Below are positions 6,744 through 13,983 of a stretch of 19,917 nucleotides of DNA, one piece after another. This DNA comes from Anaerolineales bacterium (lineage in GTDB: Bacteria; Chloroflexota; Anaerolineae; Anaerolineales; DRMV01). Every line of letters begins with the position of its first letter. Position 1 is the first letter of the stretch. Where the stretch lies: positions 1 to 19,917 of the forward strand of contig JALSPT010000013.1 of the NCBI GenBank assembly GCA_026985785.1. Direction: 5' to 3'. The position numbers and the translations under genes were made by a program. The notes beneath the pieces were generated by a model. It made no database searches and was not told where the DNA came from. It was given only the letters and a program-made list of their open reading frames with translations.

Positions 6744-7781
6744 TCACTCGGCGGTAGCATGGTCGGCAGCCACCTTGTCGGTGGTTGCCGGGCGAGGCGG
6801 GCGCACCAGCCCCCACAGGAAGCCTGCGCCCCAACTGAGGTGCATGGTGGCGATGGCCAGAGGTGCGCCCAACAGACAGGGCAGACAACGGCGTTGGAGG
6901 GCGATTTGGAAACCGGCTACGGCCAGCGCAAGGGCGTACAGCCCTACTTGAGCGGCCAGCAGGAGGCGCGCCCACCGCCACCACGGACTGAGCAGCCCGA
7001 GGGTCACCAGGGTGAGCACAAAGAGCGGCGGCAGCGCCTGCCGCCAGCGCAAAGTTTTGGGATAGCGGCGCAACATCTGCACTTTCCAGTAGCCATAGCG
7101 CCAGTATTGTCGCGCCAGCGCCCGCAAGGTGGGGCGAGCAAAATATACCGAGCGGATGGCGGGGTCGAGCCATACCGTGCCGTTGGCGGCGCGCACGCGG
7201 GCGTTGAATTCGTAGTCTTCGTTGGTCAACAAGGTTTCGTCGAACCGGCCAATGCGGTCGAGCAGGCGACGGTAGAAAGCGCCAAAGGGCACGGTGTCCA
7301 CTGCGCCGGCTGAGGCGGCGTAACGGTAGCGGGCGTCGCCCACGCCCAAGGGGTGCGCGGCGGCGGCGGCGATGCTGCGCGCCAGCCAGCCGCTGCCCTG
7401 CGGGCGAATTTCCCATACGCCGCCCACGTTGTCGCCCCGCCCCGCTTCCAACGCGGCCACACTGCGCGCGATGTAGTCCGGCGCGGGCACGGCATGGGCG
7501 TCCAGCCGCACGATGATTTCGCCGCGGCTGGCAGCAATTGCCCGATTGAGCGCCGCCGGGATGGTGCGCCGCGGGTTGTCCACGACGTGGACGGCCAGGT
7601 CGGGGTGTGCTTTTTGCCAGGCGGCAATTGCCTCTCGCGTGCCGTCGGTGGAAAGCCCGTCGGCAATCACCACCTCCAGCGCGGCGCGAGGGTAGGTTTG
7701 GGCGTAGAGGGCATCGAGCAGCAGGCCGATGGTGTTTTCTTCGTTGTAGCAGGGGATGATGACGGAAACTCGTGGGGGCAT
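6744..7781 (-). CDS. Family 2 glycosyltransferase with C-terminal membrane segments (ExoA-like)
   Basis: This 345-residue protein starts with a GT-A fold: VSVIIPCYNEENTIG at residues 5-19, D41 in the nucleotide-binding ADGLSTDGT loop, the metal-binding motif DAH at 94-96 (RLDAHAVP), and the catalytic NED at 187-189 (LLTNEDYEF). RQYWRYGYWK at 224-233 corresponds to the QxxRW-like acceptor motif. Two to three hydrophobic helices follow (about 250-265, 271-292 and 303-326), anchoring it to the inner membrane. The closest recognisable type is ExoA-like polysaccharide glycosyltransferase, which adds sugars to a lipid-linked repeat. The ATG at 7781 lacks a Shine-Dalgarno sequence. The sugar transferase gene starts about 5 nt after its stop, so these genes form one operon. 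Confidence 0.9.
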   Translation of the reverse strand: MPPRVSVIIPCYNEENTIGLLLDALYAQTYPRAALEVVIADGLSTDGTREAIAAWQKAHPDLAVHVVDNPRRTIPAALNRAIAASRGEIIVRLDAHAVPAPDYIARSVAALEAGRGDNVGGVWEIRPQGSGWLARSIAAAAAHPLGVGDARYRYAASAGAVDTVPFGAFYRRLLDRIGRFDETLLTNEDYEFNARVRAANGTVWLDPAIRSVYFARPTLRALARQYWRYGYWKVQMLRRYPKTLRWRQALPPLFVLTLVTLGLLSPWWRWARLLLAAQVGLYALALAVAGFQIALQRRCLPCLLGAPLAIATMHLSWGAGFLWGLVRPPRPATTDKVAADHATAE

Positions 7782-7994
7782 GGGGGCGCGTTCCGATAAT
7801 TGGCGTTGCGATAGCAGGTGGGGGTAGTTTTACCACGAAAACGGTGGGGCAGGGGACGTTTGACGGAATTTGCCGCGCCAGGCGGCTATAGTGCGGTCAA
7901 AACGCGCCATGACCAACGGTGGTATATTCGCGCCCGTCGGGTGGTGCGTGGGTTCATCCTCCACCACCAGCACCAGCGGCGGCCTGGCCGCGGT
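7782..7994 (-). other. Intergenic region upstream of the polysaccharide operon
   Basis: This 213-bp gap separates RidA from the GT2 gene. Just past the RidA stop a perfect 7-bp stem, GGTGGTG/CACCACC (7968-7962 with 7946-7940, minus strand), has a 15-nt loop and no T-run, so it is at best a weak terminator. A TAAAAC preceded by TGG (7832-7827) could be an extended -10 element about 45 nt before the GT2 ATG. No convincing -35 box, RNA gene or open frame is visible. The region probably carries the operon promoter. Confidence 0.35.
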
Positions 7995-8381
7995 TTAGTC
8001 TTCCACCACGGCCACGGCTTCGATCTCTACTGCCGCACCCTTGGGCAGCGCCGCAGCCTGGACAGCCGAGCGGGCGGGGTAGTTGGCGGTAAAAAACTCG
8101 GCGTACACCGCGTTCATTTTGGCAAAATCGGCAATATCGCGCAGGAAAACCGTGGTTTTGACCACCGAGCCCAGAGAGGCGCCAGCGGCCTCGAGGACGT
8201 GCTTCAGGTTGGTCAGTGCCTGGCGGGTTTCGGCTTCCACCCCGCCCGGCACGATCTGCCCGCTGGCCGGGTCGATACCAATTTGCCCCGCGGTGTAGAC
8301 GAATTGCCCTACCCGCACGGCGACGGAATAAGGGCCGATGGCTTGGGGTGCTTTGTCGGTCACGATGGTCTGTTTTTTCAT
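7995..8381 (-). CDS. ridA: RidA family reactive enamine/imine deaminase
   Basis: This 128-residue protein is a full-length YjgF/YER057c/UK114 member. Key residues match RidA: Y18 in IGPYS, R104 in PARSAVQ (the essential arginine that binds the carboxylate of 2-iminobutyrate) and E119 in VEIEAVA. RidA hydrolyses reactive 2-aminoacrylate and imines released by PLP enzymes such as threonine dehydratase, and works as a cytoplasmic trimer. The presence of the arginine supports true RidA activity rather than an inactive paralogue. The ATG at 8381 has a strong AGGAGG at 8394-8389. It lies 53 bp after the GGDEF-STAND gene on the same strand, so co-transcription is possible. Confidence 0.95.
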   Translation of the reverse strand: MKKQTIVTDKAPQAIGPYSVAVRVGQFVYTAGQIGIDPASGQIVPGGVEAETRQALTNLKHVLEAAGASLGSVVKTTVFLRDIADFAKMNAVYAEFFTANYPARSAVQAAALPKGAAVEIEAVAVVED

Positions 8382-8434
8382 TGGTGGGCCTCCTGAAAAA
8401 GTGGGAGCGCTTTACGATGGAGATATGGCGAGCC

Positions 8435-11400
8435 TCAGCGCGCCGCGGCGATGAAGCGGCGATTGGTATCCAGCACCCAATGGGCAAGGGCTTCAATATC
8501 CCTATGCTCCAAGGGCTTGCCAGTGGTGTCCAGTGAGCGCAGGAGGTTATCAGCTTCCTGGTGATCGTACCGCATCAGGGATTCATCGTGCAATATCGTT
8601 TGCAAGAGATTGGCCGCTTCAGTGGTGTGCCCCATTTGGGCCCAAACGCGGGCGGTTGTGACGAAGGTGACCAGGAGATTGGGGCGCGCGGCGGCTTCCA
8701 GCGCCAGTTGGGCGGCTTCTCCCAGCTCGTCGAGGGCCTGAAGAGGCGATCCTTTGGCGCTATGCACACGCCCCAAAGTGTCCAGGATAGAAGCCATCAG
8801 GCTGGGCGCTACCTGCCCTTTCATGTGTTCCAACGCCTCTTGGAGCAATGTTTCTGCTTCTTGCAACTTGTTTTCTTGCCATGCGATGTTGCCGAGGTTG
8901 TTGAGTATGGCCGCAATGGCTTTTGGGCGTTGAAGTGTTTGGGCGATATCCAGGGCATGGGCGAAGTATTGGCGGGCTTGCGACCAATTCCTCTGGTTGT
9001 AAGTCAGCGCGCCGAGAGCGTTGAGGACATTGAGCAATAGGGGGCGGGCTTCCAGTTGTTCGTAGATCTGCTTTGCTTGCAGAAGCAGGGCTTCGGCGTG
9101 GTCGTAAGCACCATTGGCAATGCAAAGGCGGGCGCGAGTGAGGAGCAAATAGGCTTGATGGGGTGGAGGAAGGAAAGGAAGCCAGCAGCGATTGGCACGG
9201 GTGAGGATGTGGCGGGCGGTGGTGTAATCTCCCAGGTAGTATTGGAACTCTGCGTAACTGATTTCCAGATGCGTGCGCAACGTGAAATAGCGTTTGTCTC
9301 GCCGCCCAGGAGGGTATTTCCGCAAGGCCTGAAGGCTTTCTTTCAATAAGTCGTGCGCTTCTACGAAGCGATTGACATCGCCGACTGATGGGAACACCCA
9401 GGGAGCTGCCTCGGCCAGCAGCGAGGTTTCCCGGTGTGCCAAAGCCCAGCGCCAGGCGGCGACCACGTCGGACATCTGGGCTTCACTGGCTACAAATCCC
9501 CATCGCTCGACCGGGGAAAGGGCGCCCGACTTTTGGGGCAGATGGCGCAGGTACCATTCCGCGTGACGGCGATGGGCTGAGGCCAGGGCTTGAGAAAAGT
9601 GCACCAGGCGGTTCGAGGCATATTGCCGCAGGAGAGAGGGGAGGTAAAAGTAGCCGTCTCGTCCGCGAATGAGGTAGGCCTTGTTTGCCAGGGCTTCGAG
9701 CAGGAAGGGGGATGCATCGACGACGTAGCGCGCCGCGTCGCGGTCGAAACCCCCGCGGAAGAGGGAGAGCAATGCCACGCGCCGTTGTTCGTCCTTGGAA
9801 AGCAAGGACCAAAAAGCATCCAGTACCTGGGTGAGGGGGTTGGCGCGTCCGTTCGTGGTGTTCAGTTGTGCTAATATCTCGTCCAGGGAGAGCAAGTTGC
9901 TCCACGAGGCGATCACTTTCAAAGCGATAGGGGAGCCGTTGGCGCGGCGGGCAATTTCTTCCACTTTGCGGTGAAATGCCTTGTTGCCGTGAGGAAAATC
10001 TTTTCCGCTCTTGCGGATGTGATAATAGAAGAGGTAGCCAGCGGGGGAAGGTGCTTGGCCATTCCATGTGGTCGAAAGTCCCGAAAGGGAGAGGATGCGC
10101 TCTTCAGGCAAATGCAGCCGTTGACGGCTACCAACCACGAGCCGGACGCGAGGAGCAGCGCGGACAATGGCGTTTAAAATGGGTGTCGCTTCTAAGAGTT
10201 GCTCGAAACCATCCAGGATGAGCAGCACCTGGCGTGTGTGAAGGTATTCTGTGAGGCGGTCGAGCGATTGAAACGAAGGGGAGGGCAAATTGACCGCTCG
10301 GGCTAATTGGGCTACAAGGCGCGCCGCGTCGCCGGCGTGCAGGGAAAGGTAATGGACGCCGCCGTTGAAGTGTGGTGGGCTTTCAAGGGCCAGCTGCTGC
10401 AACAGACGGGTTTTGCCCACGCCGCCGGGGCCGGTGACGGTGATGAGGGGGAACGTTCCCACCATGGAGCGCAGTTCTCGCAAAGCGCCGTTGCGGCCAA
10501 TCAATATGGGTAGATCGGCGGAGACGCCTACTTTCGGCAGGTGGGGCGTTGTCTCGGGAAGAGGATGCCATTCTTGGGGTGGAATCCAATGCCATCCTTT
10601 CTGTTGAGGCTGCAAGAAGCCTTTGCGGAGCAATGCTCGCAGCAGGGGGTATATTTTCCCCGGGAGGCCCTGAGTTTGTTCCCAGACCCATTGCAAGAAG
10701 TCTTTGGGTGGCTCCCATCGCAAGGCATGACGGATCCAGGCTTCCACTTCGTGAAGATTGAGAGGGGGAACGGCAATGTTGGCAAGCATCGGTGCGCGAA
10801 AATGGGCGTGGGCTGTGCTGGCAGTGGTGTAGACCAGGGCAACTTGCTCGAACGTGGCGCGGTGGTTGAGAAAATATTGCAGGAGTTCCTCGCTGGCCTC
10901 GTCCAGCCAGTCGGCGTCGGCCACGGCGAACAGCATTTTGCGGGGTGGGGGGGTGTTTTGCGCCAGGCGAATGAAAGCGTCAACGAAATCGGCGGGGGTT
11001 TCCATCTGTGGGAAAGGCTCTGTGTTGGCAAATGGTTGCTGGAAAGCGTCGCTCATTGCCCCCAGGTGGCGCAGTCTGAGGGCAGGTGAGCCCTGGACGT
11101 GGAGCACCTGATACCCTTGCAACTGGGCGATGGCAATAGCCTGTTCGAGGAAACTTTGCGCGCCTCCTTGGGGGGCGCTTTGAATCCGAATGACGCCGGA
11201 AGGGTGGGAGAGCAGAGCCTGCATTTGCCGGTGCAGTTCGGCCAGCTGCTCACGAGGGCCCACCGGGCGGCGCGGCATGGCAATCAACTCGCGCGTGGCC
11301 AGATGATCGGTGAGGACGCAACGATGCCCCCCGCTGTGTTTGGCGTAGTAGTGTCGCTGGTCGGCCACATGCACCAGTTGATGGGCTGAGGTTCCATCTT

Positions 11401-11797
11401 GTGGTGCCTGCGCGAGGCCAATGCTGAGACGTAGATGGAGAGGATAGGCTCTCGAGACAGTCCGTTTTTTGAAGATTTTGAGAATTTGCCGGGCAATTTG
11501 GGAGGCTTGTTCGCTGTCCAGGTTGGGCAACACGACCAAAAATTCGTCTCCCCCATAGCGTGCCACGGTGCCCTGGCCGCCTACGATCTCGGCAATGCGT
11601 TGGGCGGTAAAACGAAGTGCCTCGTCGCCTGCGGCGTGGCCGAATGCGTCGTTGATGCTTTTGAAATGATCGATGTCCAGAAACATCACCGCCACGGTGT
11701 TCTGGGATCGCAAAGCCTCTTCCAGGGCTTTCATCCCATGTTGTCGGGTGAAAGCCTGCGTCAGCGTATCTTGCGAGGCGACGAGAGGTTGGTTCAT
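8435..11797 (-). CDS. Multidomain regulator: GGDEF domain, degenerate AAA module, STAND/NB-ARC ATPase, TPR repeats
   Basis: With the ATG at 11797 the protein is 1120 residues. Residues 1-165 are a GGDEF domain: DTLTQAFTR (10-18), FLDIDHFKSIND (39-50) with D41, and YGGDEF (81-86), so it could make c-di-GMP. The RxxD inhibitory site is absent (G73 and G76). Residues about 178-430 resemble an AAA_16 module with a Walker B-like ADADWLDEASEELL (294-307), but the Walker A position (207-216) has no GKS/T. Residues 430-630 are a STAND ATPase: GPGGVGKT (456-463), VLLILDG (524-530), VGSRQR (555-560) and GSPIAL (621-626). TPR-type helices fill about 780-1090. No DNA-binding domain is seen. The frame is open for 49 codons further upstream, but that would overlap the creatininase gene; homology starts just after residue 1. 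Confidence 0.85.
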   Translation of the reverse strand: MNQPLVASQDTLTQAFTRQHGMKALEEALRSQNTVAVMFLDIDHFKSINDAFGHAAGDEALRFTAQRIAEIVGGQGTVARYGGDEFLVVLPNLDSEQASQIARQILKIFKKRTVSRAYPLHLRLSIGLAQAPQDGTSAHQLVHVADQRHYYAKHSGGHRCVLTDHLATRELIAMPRRPVGPREQLAELHRQMQALLSHPSGVIRIQSAPQGGAQSFLEQAIAIAQLQGYQVLHVQGSPALRLRHLGAMSDAFQQPFANTEPFPQMETPADFVDAFIRLAQNTPPPRKMLFAVADADWLDEASEELLQYFLNHRATFEQVALVYTTASTAHAHFRAPMLANIAVPPLNLHEVEAWIRHALRWEPPKDFLQWVWEQTQGLPGKIYPLLRALLRKGFLQPQQKGWHWIPPQEWHPLPETTPHLPKVGVSADLPILIGRNGALRELRSMVGTFPLITVTGPGGVGKTRLLQQLALESPPHFNGGVHYLSLHAGDAARLVAQLARAVNLPSPSFQSLDRLTEYLHTRQVLLILDGFEQLLEATPILNAIVRAAPRVRLVVGSRQRLHLPEERILSLSGLSTTWNGQAPSPAGYLFYYHIRKSGKDFPHGNKAFHRKVEEIARRANGSPIALKVIASWSNLLSLDEILAQLNTTNGRANPLTQVLDAFWSLLSKDEQRRVALLSLFRGGFDRDAARYVVDASPFLLEALANKAYLIRGRDGYFYLPSLLRQYASNRLVHFSQALASAHRRHAEWYLRHLPQKSGALSPVERWGFVASEAQMSDVVAAWRWALAHRETSLLAEAAPWVFPSVGDVNRFVEAHDLLKESLQALRKYPPGRRDKRYFTLRTHLEISYAEFQYYLGDYTTARHILTRANRCWLPFLPPPHQAYLLLTRARLCIANGAYDHAEALLLQAKQIYEQLEARPLLLNVLNALGALTYNQRNWSQARQYFAHALDIAQTLQRPKAIAAILNNLGNIAWQENKLQEAETLLQEALEHMKGQVAPSLMASILDTLGRVHSAKGSPLQALDELGEAAQLALEAAARPNLLVTFVTTARVWAQMGHTTEAANLLQTILHDESLMRYDHQEADNLLRSLDTTGKPLEHRDIEALAHWVLDTNRRFIAAAR

Positions 11798-11888
11798 AAA
11801 CAGGAGTTGCGCCTTGCTATAGGGATGTGCCTGCCAGTAGGAACGGTGTTTTCCCGACGCTTGCTGCCCCACGCCGGGTGTGGTGGGC

Positions 11889-12572
11889 TTATGAAAAGGT
11901 GAGTAAGGTAAGCACGTCTTGTAGCGCTTCTCGGAAGAGTTCATCCATCACGGCTTCAGGAGCACGATACGGCCCGCCAAACGAGCCGTCGCCATACACC
12001 TTGCGGGCTTCCTGCGCGCTCAACAGCCCCGGCACTTTCGGCGGCGCCTTGTATTCCTGCGGCATGTCGCCCACGATGGTGAAAGGGAAGGCTTCCAGCC
12101 AGTTGGCGTGGGCGGGTTGCAGGCCGTGCTTTTCGGCCACCTGCTTGACCGTGTCGGAAAGCCACCAGTCGTACCAGGCAATGCGGAGGTCGGGCATCTG
12201 GGAAGCCAGTTCGTAGAGCCGCCCGCGCACCGGAATGTTCCCGCCGTGGCCGTTCAGGAATAACAGCCGCCGGAAGCCGTAGCCATACACCGAGCGCACC
12301 ATGTCTTCGACCACGTCCAGCAAGGTGCTCAGGCGCAGGCTGATGGTGCCGGGGTAAGCGAGGAAGTAAGGCGAGGCGCCGAAATTGAGCGGCGGGGCGA
12401 CCAGCACCCCCGTGCGGGTGCTCGCGGCGTCGGCCAGGGCCAGGGGCACTTTGACGTCGGTTGCCAGGCTGAGATACGCGTGCTGCTCGCACGCGCCCAG
12501 CACCAGCATCAAGCGGTCCTCGTGTTCCAGATACCGCTCGACGTCCATCCAGTTCAATTCATCGAAGCGCAC
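11889..12572 (-). CDS. Creatininase-family metal-dependent amidohydrolase
   Basis: This 227-residue protein has the creatininase fold motifs: GACEQH (26-31) with metal-ligand candidates E29 and H31, D39 in LATD, YPGTISLR (73-80) and NGHGGN (107-112) with H109. E160 in HANWLEAF fits the later glutamate ligand used by members with NGHGGN. The family includes creatininase, MftE-like peptidases and formamide hydrolases such as ArfB, all of which hydrolyse C-N bonds using two metal ions. The substrate here is unknown, and the protein is a little shorter than most members. The GTG start at 12572 has AGGAGG at 12585-12580, which overlaps the miaB stop codon, so the two genes are one operon. Confidence 0.85.
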   Translation of the reverse strand: MRFDELNWMDVERYLEHEDRLMLVLGACEQHAYLSLATDVKVPLALADAASTRTGVLVAPPLNFGASPYFLAYPGTISLRLSTLLDVVEDMVRSVYGYGFRRLLFLNGHGGNIPVRGRLYELASQMPDLRIAWYDWWLSDTVKQVAEKHGLQPAHANWLEAFPFTIVGDMPQEYKAPPKVPGLLSAQEARKVYGDGSFGGPYRAPEAVMDELFREALQDVLTLLTFS

Positions 12573-12584
12573 GGCAACGCCTCC

Positions 12585-13934
12585 TCAAGGCAGCACGGCC
12601 TGCGGGTCAGGGCGGGCAACCTCTGCCGCCAACCGCCCCAGCAGCGACCACGGCCCCGCCCAGGTGATGAGCACCTCTTCGATTTTACCGCGCAGGTCGC
12701 GCTCGCTTTCCACGAAGACCAGTTTGTTGGTCGGCGTGCGCCCCCGCCAGCGGCCTTTGGCCTTTTCCTCGAACAGCACTGGCACCTTTTCGCCCAGGTA
12801 ACGGCTGTTGATTTCCGCGCTGATGCGTTCCTGCAAGGCTTCGATGAGGCGGAAACGGCGCATCTTTTCCTCTTCGGGCACGTCGTCGGGCAGTTTGCGC
12901 GCCGCTAAGGTACCGGGGCGCTCGGAATAGCGCGCCAGGTGTACCACGTCTAAGCGCAGTTCGGCCAGTAGGTCGTAGGTGCGCTGAAATTGCGCTTCGC
13001 TCTCGCCGGGGAAGCCCACGATGACGTCGGTAGCGATGGCGACGTCGGGGATGATTTTGCGGATTTTTGCCACCAGGCGGCGGTAATCTTCTGCCGTGTA
13101 GCCGCGGCGCATCGCGGCCAGCACCTCGTCGTCTCCGGCCTGGACGGGCACTTCGATGTGCGGCATCACTTTGGGCAGTGCGGCCACGGTTTCCAGCAGT
13201 TCGTCGGTCATCCACAGAGGGTGGGAGGTCAAAAAGCGTATGCGTTCGATGTCCTCGATTTCGTGCACCCGGCGCAGCAGCCAGGCCAGGTTCACGCCTT
13301 CCAGGTCTTTACCGTAGCGATCGACGATTTGCCCCAACAGGGTGATTTCTTTCACGCCCTGGGCGGCCAGCGAGCGCACCTCGGCCAGGATGATTTCGGG
13401 CGGGCGGCTGCGCTCCACCCCCCGCCGGTAGGGAATCACGCAGTAGGTGCACGCATGGGAGCAACCCAGCACCACGGGCACGTGTTCGCTCACCAGTTTG
13501 CCCCGCAAGGCGCGCGGCAACACCAGGTCGCCGTCTTGCAGCGCGAAGCGGCGGGCGGTTTCGGCTTCCTCGAAGGCTTTGTGCTCGTGCTGCGCGAGGT
13601 AGGAAAGCAGCGGGCCGGGGTCGGAAGGCGGGGAAAACACATCCACGAAGGGGAAGCGTTGCTTCAGGCGGTCGTGGCCTTTCAGGCCGACCACGCAGCC
13701 CATCATGTTGATGACCATCTGGGGGCGCTTTTGCTTCAGGGGCTTGAGCGACATCAGGCGGCCATAGGCCTTGTCTTCGGCGCTTTGGCGCACTGCACAG
13801 GTATTGAGCACCACGACGTCGGCTTCTTCCGGGCGCGCGGCTTCGGTGTAGCCCAGTCGTTCCAGGGCCGAGGCCACCCGGTGCGAGTCGGCGACGTTCA
13901 TCTGGCAACCAATGGTCCAAATGTAATAGCGCAT
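12585..13934 (-). CDS. miaB: tRNA-2-methylthio-N6-dimethylallyladenosine synthase
   Basis: This 449-residue radical-SAM methylthiotransferase starts MRYYIWTIGCQMN, the MiaB form of the N-terminal domain. C10, C46 and C80 are the auxiliary 4Fe-4S ligands, and C158, C162 and C165 (GCSHACTYC) bind the radical-SAM cluster. The central TIM-barrel part and a C-terminal TRAM domain (from about residue 385, SRYLGEKVPVLF onward) complete the family layout. MiaB adds the 2-methylthio group to i6A37 of tRNAs reading UNN codons. TIGCQMN and the overall length favour MiaB over RimO or MtaB. The ATG at 13934 is preferred over an in-frame upstream ATG because homology begins there. No Shine-Dalgarno sequence is visible; the 49-bp divergent gap holds its promoter. 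Confidence 0.95.
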   Translation of the reverse strand: MRYYIWTIGCQMNVADSHRVASALERLGYTEAARPEEADVVVLNTCAVRQSAEDKAYGRLMSLKPLKQKRPQMVINMMGCVVGLKGHDRLKQRFPFVDVFSPPSDPGPLLSYLAQHEHKAFEEAETARRFALQDGDLVLPRALRGKLVSEHVPVVLGCSHACTYCVIPYRRGVERSRPPEIILAEVRSLAAQGVKEITLLGQIVDRYGKDLEGVNLAWLLRRVHEIEDIERIRFLTSHPLWMTDELLETVAALPKVMPHIEVPVQAGDDEVLAAMRRGYTAEDYRRLVAKIRKIIPDVAIATDVIVGFPGESEAQFQRTYDLLAELRLDVVHLARYSERPGTLAARKLPDDVPEEEKMRRFRLIEALQERISAEINSRYLGEKVPVLFEEKAKGRWRGRTPTNKLVFVESERDLRGKIEEVLITWAGPWSLLGRLAAEVARPDPQAVLP

Positions 13935-13952
13935 GGAACACCGCAAGAATGG

Positions 13953-13958
13953 TAGAAT
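13953..13958 (+). promoter_or_regulatory. Candidate -10 box in the miaB / C39 peptidase divergent gap
   Basis: TAGAAT on the plus strand lies 25 nt before the ATG at 13984, and an AAAGGA ribosome binding site follows at 13968-13973. On the minus strand the extended -10-like TGCTACGAT overlaps the same bases (TACGAT at 13962-13957) and faces miaB. Both promoters must fit in the 49-bp gap 13935-13983. No -35 box is clear on either strand. Confidence 0.45.
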
Positions 13959-13983
13959 CGTAGCATTAAAGGATACCACATTT

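Noticed and set aside
7857..7903. TTTGAC ... GTCAAA dyad with TATAGT, considered as a promoter or operator
   Set aside because: The -35 to -10 spacing is 21 bp on the plus strand, where no gene follows, and 4 bp on the minus strand; the dyad arms match for only six bases.
11798..11944. Upstream start at 11944 for the GGDEF-STAND protein
   Set aside because: It would overlap the end of the creatininase gene by 56 bp and add 49 residues without family resemblance; not fully excluded.
12990..13955. A 321-codon plus-strand frame opposite miaB
   Set aside because: MiaB on the other strand has all six cluster cysteines and full length; the opposing frame is rich in His and Gly and has no recognisable motif.
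13933..13983. Upstream in-frame ATG (13933) for the C39 peptidase
   Set aside because: It would put a charged stretch before the anchor helix, overlap the miaB start and include the -10 box in the coding region; the ATG at 13984 has its own AAAGGA site.
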